Shown here piece by piece: positions 36,714 through 49,500 of a DNA stretch of 64,000 bases. Position numbers and translations under genes: made by a program. Below the pieces are notes generated by a model, which was given only the letters and a program-made list of their open reading frames with translations, was not told the DNA's origin and did not search any database. The number at the start of each line of letters is the position of its first letter. Positions within the stretch are counted from its first letter, which is position 1. Source of the stretch: Enterococcus moraviensis ATCC BAA-383 (lineage in GTDB: Bacteria > Bacillota > Bacilli > Lactobacillales > Enterococcaceae); the NCBI RefSeq assembly GCF_000407445.1, contig NZ_ASWB01000001.1, positions 496,001 to 560,000 of the forward strand, written 5' to 3'.

Positions 36714-39700
36714 TTAATTTTCTTTTACTTCTATTAAAAGATCACCTGAACGAATAGGCTCCTCTTCAGTTACATAAATATGTTCAACAACGCCATCAAA
36801 ACGCGCTTCAATAGTGGTTTCCATCTTCATTGCTTCTGTTACTAATAAAGCATCGCCTTTTTTAACTTTGTCTCCTTTTTTAACTAATACTTGGAGAACA
36901 GAGCCAGACATCGTTGCACCAATTTGCTCTTTGTTAGTGGGTTCTGCTTTCCGTTTTGCTTGAATCGATGATTTAACTGACGTGTCTTTTATCACTATTT
37001 CGCGACGTTGACCATTCAAATTGAAGAATAACACTCGATTTCCTTCAATATCAGGATCACCGACTTCGTCTAAACGAATAATCAATGTTTTCCCTTTTTC
37101 AATTTGGACTTCTACAGATTCACCTTGTCTGATCCCTTGGAAAAATGTTGGTGTATCCAATAAAGTAACATCGCCAAAGTTTTGATAAGATGTACGGTAA
37201 TCCAAGAAGACTTGAGGATACATTAGATAGCTTAGCACTTCTTCAAGTTTTGGTTCATAGCCGATTTTTTCAGCTAACTCTTCTTTCACTTTATCAAATT
37301 TTACTGGTGCCGCCAAACTTCCTGGTCTTTCAGTAAATGCAGGACGACCTTTCAAGATAACACGTTGTAAGTCTTTAGGAAACCCGCCAACAGGCTGCCC
37401 TAAGTCACCTTGGAAGAATGTCACTACTGACTCTGGGAAACTTAACTCTTCTCCGTTAGCATAGATATCTGCTTCAGTCAGACTATTTTGAACCATAAAC
37501 AAAGCCATATCTCCGACAACTTTTGATGACGGTGTTACTTTCACAATATCGCCAAACATCAAATTGACCGTGTGATACATTTTTTTGATTTCATCCCATT
37601 TATGGCCTAAGCCAACTGCTTTGGCTTGTTGCTGTAAGTTAGAGTATTGTCCGCCTGGCATTTCGTGCATATACACTTCTGTTTGAGGCGCATTTAGCCC
37701 ATTCTCAAAAGGTTTATAATACATGCGAACATCTTCCCAATAGTGGTTGATTTTTTGAGTATTATCAATATTGATATCTGGAGTCCGTTCTCCATTTACT
37801 AAAGCATAGTACAAGCTACTCATGCTTGGTTGACTTGTTGCGCCACTCATCGCACTAGTTGCTACATCTACAATGTCCACGCCCGCTTTAGTTGCTGCAG
37901 AATAAGTAATAATGCCGTTACCACTTGTATCATGTGTGTGCAAATGAATTGGTAGATCTGTCGTGTCTTTTAATTCACTAATTAAACGATACGCTGCTTG
38001 CGGTTTTAACAAACCAGCCATATCTTTGATTGCAATAATATGAGCACCCATATTTTCAAGTTCTTTTGCCATGTTTTTGTAATACTCAACATTATATTTT
38101 GCCCTAGAAGGATCATTGATGTCACCAGTATAACAAATTGCAGCTTCTGCAATTTTTCCTGTATCTCTAACCGTCTGAATACTTTTTTCCATTTGTGGTA
38201 ACCAGTTTAAACTATCAAAAATACGGAACACATCAATTCCTTGTCGTGCTGATTCTTTGATAAATTCTTCAATAACATTATCAGAATAGTTTTGATAGCC
38301 AACAGCATTTGATCCTCTAAATAACATTTGTAGCAATGTATTTGGCATCAATTTACGAATTTTACGTAATCTTTGCCATGGATCTTCATTTAAGAAACGA
38401 TAGGCAACATCAAAAGTGGCGCCACCCCACATTTCACTAGAAAATAACTCAGGCAAGCCTTCACCCGTCAATCGCGCAATTTCCTTGAAATCTTGTGTTC
38501 TTACACGAGTAGCCAATAAACTTTGATGTGCATCACGGAATGTCGTATCTGTTAATAAAACATTCTCTTGCTTTTTGACCCAATCAATCACACCTTGTGC
38601 GCCATCTTTATCTAAAATATTTTTTGCCGTTATATACTCACTACGTACTTCGATATCCGTTGGAATACGAGGTGCGTCGAAATACTTTTTCGTTGATTTT
38701 TCAATTCCCGGAAAGCCATTGACCGTTACTTCACCAATGTATTTCATCGTTTTATTGCCACGGTCTCTTAACTTAGGAAATTCAAATAGTTGTGGTGTAT
38801 TGTCAATAAAAGTTGTTTTTGCTTCACCTGATTGAAACTCTGGATGTCCAATCACTTTGTGTAAAAATGGAATATTCGTTTTTACACCGCGAATTCTGAA
38901 TTCTCTCAAACTGCGCTCCATTTTTTGGATTGCTTTTTCAAAAGTAAAACCATGTGTACAAACTTTTACTAACAGTGAATCAAAATATGGCGTAACAACT
39001 GCTCCGGAGTATGCGTTCCCTACGTCTAGACGAACACCAAAACCACCTGGAGAGCGGTACGTATCGATTTTCCCAGTATCTGGCATAAAATGATTTAATG
39101 GATCTTCTGTCGTGATCCGACATTGGATAGCGGCTCCATTTAGAGTGATTTCTTCTTGTTGAGGAATCTTCATATCTTTATGTAGATCCAGCCCCTGAGC
39201 GATTTGTAATTGGGAAACCACAATATCAATATCCGTGATCATTTCTGTAATTGTATGCTCTACTTGAACACGAGGATTCACTTCGATAAAGTAAAATTGA
39301 TCCCCTTCAACTAGAAACTCAACAGTTCCAGCATTAACATAATTTACATGTTGCATCAATTGAACTGCAGCATCACAGATTTCTTTTCGTTTTTCAGCAC
39401 TCATTGAAACACAAGGCGCCACTTCAACTACTTTTTGGTGACGACGTTGAACCGAACAGTCACGCTCGAATAAATGAATTACATTGCCGTGTTTATCACC
39501 TAAAATTTGAACTTCGATGTGTTTTGGATTAGAGATATATTTTTCAACATAGACTTCATCCGAACCAAAAGCTGCTTTTGCCTCACTTTTTGCACGTTCA
39601 TAGCCTTCTCTAGCTTCTTTTTCATCATGGGCTACACGCATGCCGCGTCCACCGCCACCAAGCGCTGCTTTGATCATGATCGGAAAACCATGTGTTCGCC

Positions 39701-40142
39701 CAAAATCAAGAACCCCTTCAACTGTATCTACAGGTCCATCAGATCCTGGGATAGATGAAATCCCTGCCGCTACAGCCGCTTCTTTAGCTTTGATTTTGTC
39801 TCCAAAAATATCAAGATGATGCAAAGTAGGTCCTACAAAAATAAGACCTTCCGCTTCACAACGTCGAGCAAATTCTAAATTTTCGGAAAGAAAACCATAA
39901 CCTGGATGAATGGCATCTGCACCAGATTTTTTAGCGATCCGAATAATATCTTCCATATCAAGGTATGCTTCAATTGGTTTTTTACCTTTGCCCACCAAAT
40001 AGGCTTCATCCGCCTTAAAACGATGAACTGAATATTCATCTTCCGCTGCATAGATTGCCACTGTCCCGATGTGCATCTCTGTACAGGCTCTAAAAATTCG
40101 AATTGCAATTTCTCCACGATTTGCTACTAAAACTTTTTTCAT
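36714..40142 (-). CDS. pyc: Pyruvate carboxylase
   Basis: The enzyme carboxylates pyruvate to oxaloacetate with ATP, bicarbonate and biotin. The 1142-residue protein has biotin carboxylase (1-450; GGGGRGMRVAH and EVNPRVQVEHTITE), carboxyltransferase (about 530-800; DTTFRDAHQSLLATR), the allosteric/PYC_OADA region and the C-terminal biotin carrier with the biotinyl lysine in TEAMKMETTIEA. The length is that of full single-chain Pyc. It starts with GGAG before the ATG. It supplies aspartate and glutamate precursors in an organism that likely lacks a full TCA cycle (inference). Confidence 0.97.
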   Translation of the reverse strand: MKKVLVANRGEIAIRIFRACTEMHIGTVAIYAAEDEYSVHRFKADEAYLVGKGKKPIEAYLDMEDIIRIAKKSGADAIHPGYGFLSENLEFARRCEAEGLIFVGPTLHHLDIFGDKIKAKEAAVAAGISSIPGSDGPVDTVEGVLDFGRTHGFPIMIKAALGGGGRGMRVAHDEKEAREGYERAKSEAKAAFGSDEVYVEKYISNPKHIEVQILGDKHGNVIHLFERDCSVQRRHQKVVEVAPCVSMSAEKRKEICDAAVQLMQHVNYVNAGTVEFLVEGDQFYFIEVNPRVQVEHTITEMITDIDIVVSQLQIAQGLDLHKDMKIPQQEEITLNGAAIQCRITTEDPLNHFMPDTGKIDTYRSPGGFGVRLDVGNAYSGAVVTPYFDSLLVKVCTHGFTFEKAIQKMERSLREFRIRGVKTNIPFLHKVIGHPEFQSGEAKTTFIDNTPQLFEFPKLRDRGNKTMKYIGEVTVNGFPGIEKSTKKYFDAPRIPTDIEVRSEYITAKNILDKDGAQGVIDWVKKQENVLLTDTTFRDAHQSLLATRVRTQDFKEIARLTGEGLPELFSSEMWGGATFDVAYRFLNEDPWQRLRKIRKLMPNTLLQMLFRGSNAVGYQNYSDNVIEEFIKESARQGIDVFRIFDSLNWLPQMEKSIQTVRDTGKIAEAAICYTGDINDPSRAKYNVEYYKNMAKELENMGAHIIAIKDMAGLLKPQAAYRLISELKDTTDLPIHLHTHDTSGNGIITYSAATKAGVDIVDVATSAMSGATSQPSMSSLYYALVNGERTPDINIDNTQKINHYWEDVRMYYKPFENGLNAPQTEVYMHEMPGGQYSNLQQQAKAVGLGHKWDEIKKMYHTVNLMFGDIVKVTPSSKVVGDMALFMVQNSLTEADIYANGEELSFPESVVTFFQGDLGQPVGGFPKDLQRVILKGRPAFTERPGSLAAPVKFDKVKEELAEKIGYEPKLEEVLSYLMYPQVFLDYRTSYQNFGDVTLLDTPTFFQGIRQGESVEVQIEKGKTLIIRLDEVGDPDIEGNRVLFFNLNGQRREIVIKDTSVKSSIQAKRKAEPTNKEQIGATMSGSVLQVLVKKGDKVKKGDALLVTEAMKMETTIEARFDGVVEHIYVTEEEPIRSGDLLIEVKEN

Positions 40143-40167
40143 TCTTTCACTCCTACCTGTTTATTTG

Positions 40168-40219
40168 GGCTGAAACACAGATGTTTATTTCCCTAAAAAG
40201 AGAGCACTTCTGTTTCACC
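40168..40219. terminator. Hairpin between ftsW and pyc
   Basis: GG-TGAAACA near 40168-40177 pairs with TGTTTCACC (40211-40219), with partial pairing inside. There is no clear U-run, so termination is uncertain. The left arm resembles the GGCTGAAACATAAC arm of the dispersed hairpins. Confidence 0.4.
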
Positions 40220-40235
40220 TTTTGTTTCCCCTCAT

Positions 40236-41432
40236 TTATTTATTGATACCAAGCATTTGGTATTCTTGGTCCATTTTTTGTTTCTGTTCATCTGCACTAA
40301 TGTTTAGTACAAAGGCAACAGCTATCGAAATAATCAACACACTGTTTCCGCCTTGACTTAGAAAAGGAAATGTTACCCCAGTTAAAGGAATAACGCCAGT
40401 AATCCCGCCTAAATTAATGAAAACCTGTAATAACAACATCGAGCCAATGCCAATACACATTAATGAGTTGAATGGCTTTTTAGAACGAACACCAACCAAT
40501 ATAATCCGAGCAATCATAAACATTAAGATTGCTAAAATAATCAAGGCTACAAATAAGCCGAGCTCTTCAATCGTGATAGCAAAAATAAAATCTGAATGTG
40601 CTTCAGGTAAGAATCCTTTTTTCTGGATACTATTGCCTAGGCCTTTTCCAAACCACCCGCCATTATTGATGGCATAATAAGAATTTGCTAGCTGATGTCC
40701 CGCATTTCTTTCATCTTTAAATGGATTTAAGAAAATAGCAAAGCGTTTATAGACATATTGGTAACGCTCTGGAATAAAACTTCCTCCAGTTAAAAGTAAC
40801 GTTTGAATGACCGCAATACTTCCCAAAATCCCCGCGCCACCAACTATATAGGTATACATGTAATTAACACCACTAGCGAGCACCATGATAATCACTAATA
40901 GAGTCAAAATGGCCGCATTCCCTAAATCGGGTTGAATTGCTACAAGGAAAATTAAAAAACCGACCAATAACATCGGCCTGAATACCGCTTTTTTAAATTC
41001 TTTATCAATATATCTTTGTCTTCTACCTAAAATATAAGCGAGATACCAAATAACCATGATTTTCAAATATTCAGCTGGTTGCATTGAAAATGAACCCAAT
41101 TTGATCCATCCTTTAGCACCATTGATTTCCTCACCTAAACTTGTAAACCGAACTGCTAAAAGCAGCACGGAAATAATGACAATTGCAAACATGATAAAAC
41201 CTTTAATTTGAAAGACAGATGTTTTCATTTTATAAATAAAAAACATCGCGACTAAACTAAGAATCCAAAATTGCAATTGCGTGATGACCATTGCGGTCGG
41301 TGGATCACCTTGTGTTACAAGCAAAGAAGACGTAGAACTGTAAACCATGATCAAGCCTACCGCACTAAGGACTAAGTACGGAATCAAGATACTATAATCT
41401 AACAGATGTCTCTTTTTTATCTTATTTGGCAA
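40236..41432 (-). CDS. ftsW: FtsW/RodA/SpoVE-family cell-division glycosyltransferase
   Basis: The 398-residue polytopic SEDS protein has about ten helices, with the SEDS signatures QPDLGNAAILTLLVIIMVLASG, EAHSDFIFAITIEELG and PLTGVTFPFLSQGGNSVL. It polymerises lipid II at the septum with a class B PBP. The start is TTG at 41432, with GGAGG about 8 nt upstream; no ATG fits. It lies 3 bp after ylaN and before pyc, the Bacillus order, which favours FtsW over RodA. Confidence 0.92.
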   Translation of the reverse strand: MPNKIKKRHLLDYSILIPYLVLSAVGLIMVYSSTSSLLVTQGDPPTAMVITQLQFWILSLVAMFFIYKMKTSVFQIKGFIMFAIVIISVLLLAVRFTSLGEEINGAKGWIKLGSFSMQPAEYLKIMVIWYLAYILGRRQRYIDKEFKKAVFRPMLLVGFLIFLVAIQPDLGNAAILTLLVIIMVLASGVNYMYTYIVGGAGILGSIAVIQTLLLTGGSFIPERYQYVYKRFAIFLNPFKDERNAGHQLANSYYAINNGGWFGKGLGNSIQKKGFLPEAHSDFIFAITIEELGLFVALIILAILMFMIARIILVGVRSKKPFNSLMCIGIGSMLLLQVFINLGGITGVIPLTGVTFPFLSQGGNSVLIISIAVAFVLNISADEQKQKMDQEYQMLGINK

Positions 41433-41435
41433 AGT

Positions 41436-41738
41436 TTAAACCTCCTTGCCAATCTCTTTTTTTTCTTGAGTTTCCTCGTAAACGTCACTATATAATTGAT
41501 TAAGTTCTTTTTCTAAATCACTTAGCAATTGATGTCCTTGTTTTGAGCTTAAAATGCCTAATCTTATGGCATATGTCACTTGTCGAGAAAAACCATACAT
41601 TTGTGTATCTACGACTTCCTCAAACGCTTTACACTGGGAAATACATAGGCTATTTTTTTGGTTACGGATCAACATCATGATCCTTTGTGCATCATCGTTT
41701 AACAGCTGAATGGCAAAATCTTTTGAAATAGATTCCAT
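41436..41738 (-). CDS. ylaN: YlaN-family protein (DUF1507)
   Basis: The 100-residue soluble protein begins MESISKDFAIQLLNDDAQRIMMLI and continues CKAFEEVVDTQMYGFSRQVTYAIRLGILS and LLSDLEKELNQLY, the YlaN signature. In Bacillus and Staphylococcus YlaN has been linked to iron homeostasis through Fur. The ATG at 41738 has GGAGG 10 nt upstream; the frame to 41789 lacks one. It is immediately upstream of ftsW. Confidence 0.9.
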   Translation of the reverse strand: MESISKDFAIQLLNDDAQRIMMLIRNQKNSLCISQCKAFEEVVDTQMYGFSRQVTYAIRLGILSSKQGHQLLSDLEKELNQLYSDVYEETQEKKEIGKEV

Positions 41739-42225
41739 TGGCACTAAACCTCCCATCTTAATTATGTAATTATAGCATAATTTGTCCATTTATTAACAGA
41801 AATTTTCTGAAAATCCTCTGTTTAAACTTTTTTTTAGTTTTTAACAAATAGAACTAAATGAAAATCTCATTATTTTTAAAGAAGATCGCAAAAATGAACG
41901 AAAATGTCGGACTCAGTCTCATCAGAAATCCAACCCACAGCACCATGGACTATTGCTCATAACATGCTGTTACAGTTTGCATAAGAGATGACGATTGCTG
42001 GATGCTGGAGCACACTCCAATGAAATACCTAATTTTGTACTTTCTTTCATAATAATTTATCCAAAAATCAATCATTTTGACGCCTTATTCCCTGTCACAC
42101 CAGCAACAATATTCGCTAAATGAGCGAGCAATAATAGACCTTCTTTTGAAGAGAAATTCTACTATCAATAATAACAGAATCTATTTTAAGAAGCTATCAA
42201 AGTACCTACACGTTTTATTTGTGAG

Positions 42226-42267
42226 AAAGGGCTAAGATATAACTCTGCGAGTTACATCTTAGCCCTT
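42226..42267 (+). repeat. Hairpin of the dispersed AACTC/GAGTT type
   Basis: AAAGGGCTAAGAT-TAACTC and GAGTTA-ATCTTAGCCCTTT form a nearly perfect 19-bp stem with a 3-nt loop, followed by T-run on the plus strand. No plus-strand gene ends here. Loop and inner stem resemble 51686-51720 and 23672-23715. Confidence 0.6.
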
Positions 42268-42281
42268 TTTAAATATTGACA

Positions 42282-42300
42282 AAAAGCTGTCTAAGCTTTT
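42282..42300 (-). terminator. adhP terminator
   Basis: AAAAGCT (42282-42288) and AGCTTTT (42294-42300); on the minus strand the stem ends in TTTTT. It is a short but plausible terminator. Confidence 0.5.
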
Positions 42301-42353
42301 CTTTAGTCACATCAACAGTCTACTGTCCAATTGGTTTTTAAGCTTGAATCACT

Positions 42354-43373
42354 TTATTTTTTTAAATCTACAACCATTCTACCTTTGATTTTTCCTTGCT
42401 CCATTTCTTCAAAGATATCATTGACTTCATGCAAACAACGCGTTTCTACAACAGGGACTACTTTCCCTTCAGCACCGAATTGGAAAGCTTCTTCTAAATC
42501 TTTACGTGTTCCAACAAGTGAACCGACAATTTGGATTCCATCTAAAACAGTTTTCACAATTGCTAAGTCCATTGTTTCTGGAGGTAAACCTACTGCAACG
42601 ACTTTACCGGCAGCTCTTACAGAATCAACAGCTTGGTTAAAGGCAACCTTAGAAACTGCTGTAACAACTGCTGCGTGGGAACCACCAACTTTTTCTTGAA
42701 TCCATGCTCCCGCATCTCCATCTTTTAAGGGATTACAAACTAAATCAGCCCCTAGCTCTTTCGCAAACTCTAATTTATCATCATTGATGTCTATAGCAAT
42801 GACTTTGGCATTAAATACGTTTTTAGCATATTGAATAGCTAGATTGCCCAGTCCGCCAATACCATAAATCGCCACCCATTGTCCTGGTTTTACGTCAGAA
42901 ACTTTGATTGCTTTATAGCATGTAACGCCTGCACATGAAATACTACTCGCTTGAGCGGGATCTAATCCTTCTGGAACTTTTACCGCATAATCTGCTTTAA
43001 CGATACATTGTTCTGCCATCGCACCATCTACAGAAAAACCAGCATTTTTCACTTGGCGACAGAATGTTTCACGTCCAGTGATACAGTATTCACACGTGCC
43101 ACATCCTTCAAAAAACCACGCAATACTTACACGATCTCCAACTTTTAAACTTTCCACACCTGGAGCAATTTCTTTGACGATCCCGATTCCTTCATGACCA
43201 ATCACGCGTCCAGGAACTTCACCAAAATCACCATGCGCGACATGTAGATCAGTATGGCAAACACCACAATACTCTACATCTACTAAAGCTTCTCCAGCTT
43301 CAAGTGATCGAATCTCCAATTCTTTTATTTCTACTTTCCCGTTATTCTCTTTGGTTACAACTGCTGCTTTCAT
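42354..43373 (-). CDS. adhP: Zinc-dependent alcohol dehydrogenase
   Basis: The 339-residue medium-chain dehydrogenase has catalytic zinc ligands in [14 protein letters not shown] and GHEGIGIV, structural zinc cysteines in [15 protein letters not shown] and the NAD-binding [15 protein letters not shown]. It matches the AdhP group (ethanol/acetaldehyde, NAD). GGAG precedes the ATG. A TGATAGCGTTTTCGA sequence at 43438-43452 resembles a CcpA site and overlaps the likely -35 region. Confidence 0.93.
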   Translation of the reverse strand: MKAAVVTKENNGKVEIKELEIRSLEAGEALVDVEYCGVCHTDLHVAHGDFGEVPGRVIGHEGIGIVKEIAPGVESLKVGDRVSIAWFFEGCGTCEYCITGRETFCRQVKNAGFSVDGAMAEQCIVKADYAVKVPEGLDPAQASSISCAGVTCYKAIKVSDVKPGQWVAIYGIGGLGNLAIQYAKNVFNAKVIAIDINDDKLEFAKELGADLVCNPLKDGDAGAWIQEKVGGSHAAVVTAVSKVAFNQAVDSVRAAGKVVAVGLPPETMDLAIVKTVLDGIQIVGSLVGTRKDLEEAFQFGAEGKVVPVVETRCLHEVNDIFEEMEQGKIKGRMVVDLKK

Positions 43374-43437
43374 CTAATCACTCCTGTACTTAATATTAAA
43401 TAGTAACAATTACATTCTATCATGTATAAAATCATTT

Positions 43438-43452
43438 TGATAGCGTTTTCGA
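43438..43452. promoter_or_regulatory. cre-like site upstream of adhP
   Basis: TGATAGCGTTTTCGA is near the cre consensus TGAAAGCGTTTTCA, with the invariant CG and both arms mostly kept. It lies about 65 bp before the adhP ATG. Confidence 0.6.
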
Positions 43453-43494
43453 TAAAATTTTCACAGCATTAGAAATTTTGTTCAAAGTAAATAA

Positions 43495-43541
43495 AAAAGA
43501 GTAGAAATGAATCACTTTGCACGATTCATTTCCACTCTTTT
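43495..43541. terminator. Terminator of the pfkA-pyk operon
   Basis: AAAAGAGT-GAAATGAATC pairs with GATTCATTTC-ACTCTTTT (43495-43541), one mismatch, with A/T runs on both sides. Confidence 0.85.
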
Positions 43542-43561
43542 ATGTGATATAATTTAGGTTT

Positions 43562-45319
43562 TTAGATTGCTGTTGTTGCGCCACGGTATACAATACCACG
43601 ACGAGGATCAACAGTGATCAATTCATCATTTGCAATCAAGTTCGTTGCATCTGAAGCACCGACGATTACAGGAATATCTTTTGCAATTGCAACTACAGCT
43701 GCATGCGATGTCAATCCACCTTCTTCAACAACTAAAGCAATTGCTTTGTCGATTGCAGGCATGTAATCTTTGTCCGTTGTTTTAACAACTAAGATAGAAC
43801 CTTCTGTTGCATTTGCTACCGCTTCTTCAGCTGTGTTTGCTACAACAGCTTTAGCAATAACAGACTCTTCACCAATACCTTGACCTTGAACTAATTTTGA
43901 TCCGATCATTTGGATCTTCATCAAGTTCGTTGTACCTTTTTCACCAACTGGTACACCAGCAGTGATGATGATCAAGTCGCCTTCGCTTGCAAAACCTTCT
44001 TCTTGCGCAGTATGAGTCGCTAAATTGAACATTTCATCCGTACTTGCTGGTTTAGCAGCAACAGTCGCATAAACACCCCAAGATAATGACAAGCTACGTG
44101 CTTTTTGTTCTGTAAACGTAATCGCAACAATATGAGATTTCGGACGATATTTAGAAATCATACGAGCAGTATGACCTGATTCAGTTGCTGCAACGATTGT
44201 TTGGATACCCAAGTTACGTGCAGTATGACCAACTGATTGACCGATTGCTTCAGCCATGTCCGTTTTACTGTATAATTTTAATGCGAATGAGTCTTGATTG
44301 ATTAATGCTTCTTCTGTGCGAACTGCGATACGAGCCATTGTTTGAACAGCTTCTAATGGGTAGTCCCCAGCAGCAGTTTCACCAGAAAGCATTACTGCAT
44401 CTGTTCCATCGTAGATTGCATTGGCAACGTCATTTGCTTCCGCACGTGTTGGACGTGGGTTACGTTGCATAGAATCTAACATTTGAGTTGCAGTGATAAC
44501 TGGTTTACCTAAAGCGTTACATTTTTTGATCAAGTCTTTTTGAACGACAGGAACGTCTTCTGTTGGAATTTCAACACCCATATCTCCACGAGCAACCATT
44601 AAACCATCAGAAACTTTTAGGATTTCATCAATGTTATCGATACCTTCTTGGTTTTCGATTTTAGGAATGATTTGGATATGCGTTGCGTTTTCTTCTTCTA
44701 GAATTTTAGTAATTTCTAAAACGTCAGTTGCACGACGAACGAAGCTTGCAGCAATAAAGTCAACGCCTTGTTCAATACCAAAACGGATATCAGCAGCATC
44801 TTTATCAGTGATTCCAGGAAGATTAACAGAAACACCCGGTACGTTAACGCCTTTTTTATTTTTTAATACGCCTTCGTTTTTAACAAGTGTAACGATTTCG
44901 TTTGCACCGCGATCAATGTCAGTAACTTCTAAATCGATTAGTCCATCATCTAAAAGAATGTGAGAACCAACATTTACATCATTAATTAATTCAGGATAAG
45001 TAATTGAGAATTTCTCGTTTGTTCCTAAAACTTCTGTCATAGAAAGACGAATTGTATCACCAGTTCTTAAAGTGATTGCGCCATTTTCCATTTCGTTTGT
45101 ACGGATTTCAGGGCCTTTTGTATCAAGTAAGATCGCTACACGTTTGCCTGTAATTTTTGCAGCCTCACGAATATTTTTGATGCGGTTGCCATGTTCTTCA
45201 AAATCACCGTGTGAGAAGTTCAAACGGCAAACATTCATTCCTGCATTCATTAAGTTTACTAGCATATCAACTGTTTCACTAGCTGGTCCGATCGTACATA
45301 CGATTTTCGTTTTTTTCAT
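43562..45319 (-). CDS. pyk: Pyruvate kinase with C-terminal PEP-utiliser domain
   Basis: The enzyme makes pyruvate and ATP from PEP and ADP. The 585-residue protein has an N-terminal barrel ([15 protein letters not shown], then [32 protein letters not shown]), an allosteric C domain (~355-470) and an added C-terminal mobile-type domain with [24 protein letters not shown], found in many Gram-positive Pyk proteins. The ATG at 45319 is favoured (AGGAG 9 nt upstream). It follows pfkA after 67 bp, presumably in one operon. Confidence 0.97.
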   Translation of the reverse strand: MKKTKIVCTIGPASETVDMLVNLMNAGMNVCRLNFSHGDFEEHGNRIKNIREAAKITGKRVAILLDTKGPEIRTNEMENGAITLRTGDTIRLSMTEVLGTNEKFSITYPELINDVNVGSHILLDDGLIDLEVTDIDRGANEIVTLVKNEGVLKNKKGVNVPGVSVNLPGITDKDAADIRFGIEQGVDFIAASFVRRATDVLEITKILEEENATHIQIIPKIENQEGIDNIDEILKVSDGLMVARGDMGVEIPTEDVPVVQKDLIKKCNALGKPVITATQMLDSMQRNPRPTRAEANDVANAIYDGTDAVMLSGETAAGDYPLEAVQTMARIAVRTEEALINQDSFALKLYSKTDMAEAIGQSVGHTARNLGIQTIVAATESGHTARMISKYRPKSHIVAITFTEQKARSLSLSWGVYATVAAKPASTDEMFNLATHTAQEEGFASEGDLIIITAGVPVGEKGTTNLMKIQMIGSKLVQGQGIGEESVIAKAVVANTAEEAVANATEGSILVVKTTDKDYMPAIDKAIALVVEEGGLTSHAAVVAIAKDIPVIVGASDATNLIANDELITVDPRRGIVYRGATTAI

Positions 45320-45386
45320 TACCAAACGCTCCTATTCCATTTTTGTTTATACATTAAGAAGATTATCTATTTTCCTCAAGGAATTC

Positions 45387-46403
<1,017 letters not shown>

Positions 46404-46520
46404 TTATTCATTACTCAAAAATATTACGTCACTCATTTTACCATTAATAGTGCAAAATGTCTTGATTTAAGAAGAAATAATTGAAAAAAGATGAAAACAA
46501 TTAGTATTTTTTACCGTAAA

Positions 46521-49500
46521 TCATTTGAAAACAACATTTTGGCTACCCAAAATCGCTTCTAATTGCTCTTTCACCTCAACAGTGTTTGCTACCCAATTCT
46601 CTTCTCCTAAAACTAATTTCTTTCCATTTTTTTCAAAATACATGATCACAGGCGTATTCCCTTTATGTTTTTGAAACACATCTTGAACACTTTTCAAAAC
46701 GGCTTTTTGATCTTTTTCTTCAACGATTTTTAGATAACAAGTCGTTGCACTAATCTTATTTTCAATCGTAGTAGCTTTTTCAATTTGGTTGACTAATAAT
46801 TGGAGTTCTTGGTTATAATTACTTTTTTCTATTTTACCTTCTACAAAATAAACTTCGTTTTTTTCGATTGTTTGGCGAAGTGTTCTAAAAACAGCTGGAA
46901 AGAGTGTTAAAGATAATGATCCTGTTAAATCATCGCCTTCCACAAAGGCCATTTGTTCCCCTTTTTTAGTTCGAATCACGCGAACGTCTTTAACATAAAT
47001 CAGCAACCGAGCCGATTGATTTTCTACTACATCACTGACTAACATTACCTGTTTGGCTAAACGAGTCTTTTTAAATTCTTCCGTCGGATGTCCTGATAAA
47101 TAAACACCTAAATACTGTTCTTCTTGTTCTAGTTTTTCTTCTAAAGAATAATCAGCGACTTCTACTTCTTTCAGCTTCAACGTATCTTCCAAAAGATTCA
47201 TGCTACCGCCACTATAGATAATGTTCTGGATCTCACTGTCTAAACTGACTGCTAGTTGGCGACGATTTGGTTGCAGTTCATCAAAAGCCCCAATTGCAAT
47301 CAAAGGTTGGATATTTTCCGCTTTTAACCACTTACGATCAATTCGTAGTAAGAATTGATTAAATGATTGAAACGGACCTCGTTCTTTACGTTCATCTAAA
47401 ATATTTTGAATAAAATCTCTCCGTATGCCTTTTAACGAGCTAAAACCAAACATAATTTGATTATTATTATTTAGATAAAAACTAAATTGGCTAGTGTTGA
47501 TCGAAGGCTGAATAATCGCCATTTTGTTTTTACGCGCTTCACCAATGTATTCTTTTATTTTAGCAGGATTATGCCTTACTGAATGGAGGATTGACGCATA
47601 AAAAGCACCTGGAAAATGAACTTTTAAATAGGCCATTTGAAAGCCAATAAACGAATAAGCAAATGCATGCGAGCGGTTAAAACCATAGTTAGCAAACCGC
47701 TCAATATAATCATAGATTGTCGTGGCAATTTCCTCACTATGCCCTTGACTCATAGCTCCCTCAACGAAATGTTTCCGTTCTTCATCTAGCACATCTTTTT
47801 TCTTTTTGCTGACAGCCCGTCTTAAAATATCTGCTTGACCTAAGCTAAAACCTGCCATTGTTGAAGCAACTTGAATAATTTGTTCCTGATACACAATCAC
47901 ACCATACGTATTTTTCAAGATTGGTTCTAATACAGGATCTGGATATTCGATTGCTTCTTGGCCTTTCTTTCTACGAATAAATAAATCAATATTTTGCATT
48001 GGACCGGGGCGATATAAAGCATTAACAGCTGCAATATCTTCAATACTTGTTGGTCCGAGTTTTCTTAGAACGTTTCTGATCCCTGCTGATTCAAACTGAA
48101 AAATACCACTGGTTTCTCCATTTCTAAACAACGCTAATGTTTTTTCATCATCTAATGGAATTTGGTTTAAAATCACTTCTTCTTTGTAAACTCGTTTTAT
48201 TGATTTGATCGTATCATCTATGATTGATAAGTTTCTTAATCCTAGAAAATCCATTTTCAGTAGACCAATTTTTTCGACATCATTCATTGTAAATTGCGTT
48301 AAGAAAATATCATTCGAACCAGGTTGTAGGGGAACGATGTCTAAAAGATCCAAATCACTAATAACAACGCCCGCTGCATGAGTCGACACATGGCGTGGTA
48401 ACCCCTCTAGTCGAACAGCCGTATCATATAACAAACGATTCGTCTCAGAAGAATTCACTAATTCTACCAGCTTTTTAGAATCGGCATATGCTGTACTCAA
48501 TGTCATTTTCAATGCACTCGGTACAGCATTAGACCATCGATTCGATTCACTTTGAGATAGACCAAAGACTCTCGCAACATCTCTTAGAACCATTTTGGCA
48601 GCCATTGTACCAAACGTCGCAATCTGCGCCATATGATAGTGTCCATATTTTTCTCGAACATACTGCAATACTTCTTCGCGGCGATTATCTGGAATATCTA
48701 AATCGATATCCGGCATTGAATGTCTTTCTGGATTTAAGAAACGTTCAAATAATAAATCATATTTGATTGGATCAACATCTGTTATCGATAAAACATAGGA
48801 AACTAAAGAACCCGCAGCAGAACCACGTCCCGCACCTGTTACAATCTTTCTTTCATGAGCGAAAGCCATAACATCCCATACAATCAGGAAGTAATCATCG
48901 AATCCCATCGTATGGATGATATTCAATTCTTTGACTAAACGTTCTTCATATTCAACCGAAACTGTCGCTACCCGTTGTGGTAACTTTTGGAGACACAACT
49001 CTTTTAAGTATTCCCCCGCGTCTTTCCCATCAGGAATAGGATAGTGGGGCAGTAATCGCTGTTGCAATGGGATTTCTACTGAACAAGATTCTGCCAGTAC
49101 TTCTGCATTGACAATAGCCTGTTCCACCACCATTGCTAATAATTGTTTTGTCGCATCCTCTTGTCCTCGCAGATAAAAAGGCCCATTGATTTCTGTTTCT
49201 TCCACATTCAGTGACATCTGCTGACCTTGATTGATATAGGACAATACTTTTAAGGCAAACCCATCCTCTCGATTTAAATAGCGCGTTTCTTGTAAGGCCA
49301 GTATGGGTTGTTTTTTTGTTGCGTAAAAATTAAAAAGTGCTGGGTCCGTCTCTGAATTACAGGTAAATGAAGCGCCAGCAAAAAAAGAAGTTGGGTCAAA
49401 TAAGCGCACCAATTGTGATAAACTTTCTGACGCTTCTATTTCGCTTTGTTTTAATGCAACAGCTACCTCCCCTTTATCTGAAGGCATTACTGCAAATAAG

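Larger units (their letters stand above)
41790..42353. other. Gene-free region of about 560 bp with decayed-looking sequence
   Basis: No convincing gene is present. On the minus strand, about 42070-42150, a short stretch reads GLLLLAHLANIVAGVTGNK before a stop, without a start codon upstream, and 41880-42000 gives only short broken frames. This could be the rest of a lost gene, but no parent family can be named. The region also holds the hairpin at 42226-42267 and the adhP terminator at 42282-42300. Base composition is close to its surroundings. Confidence 0.4.
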
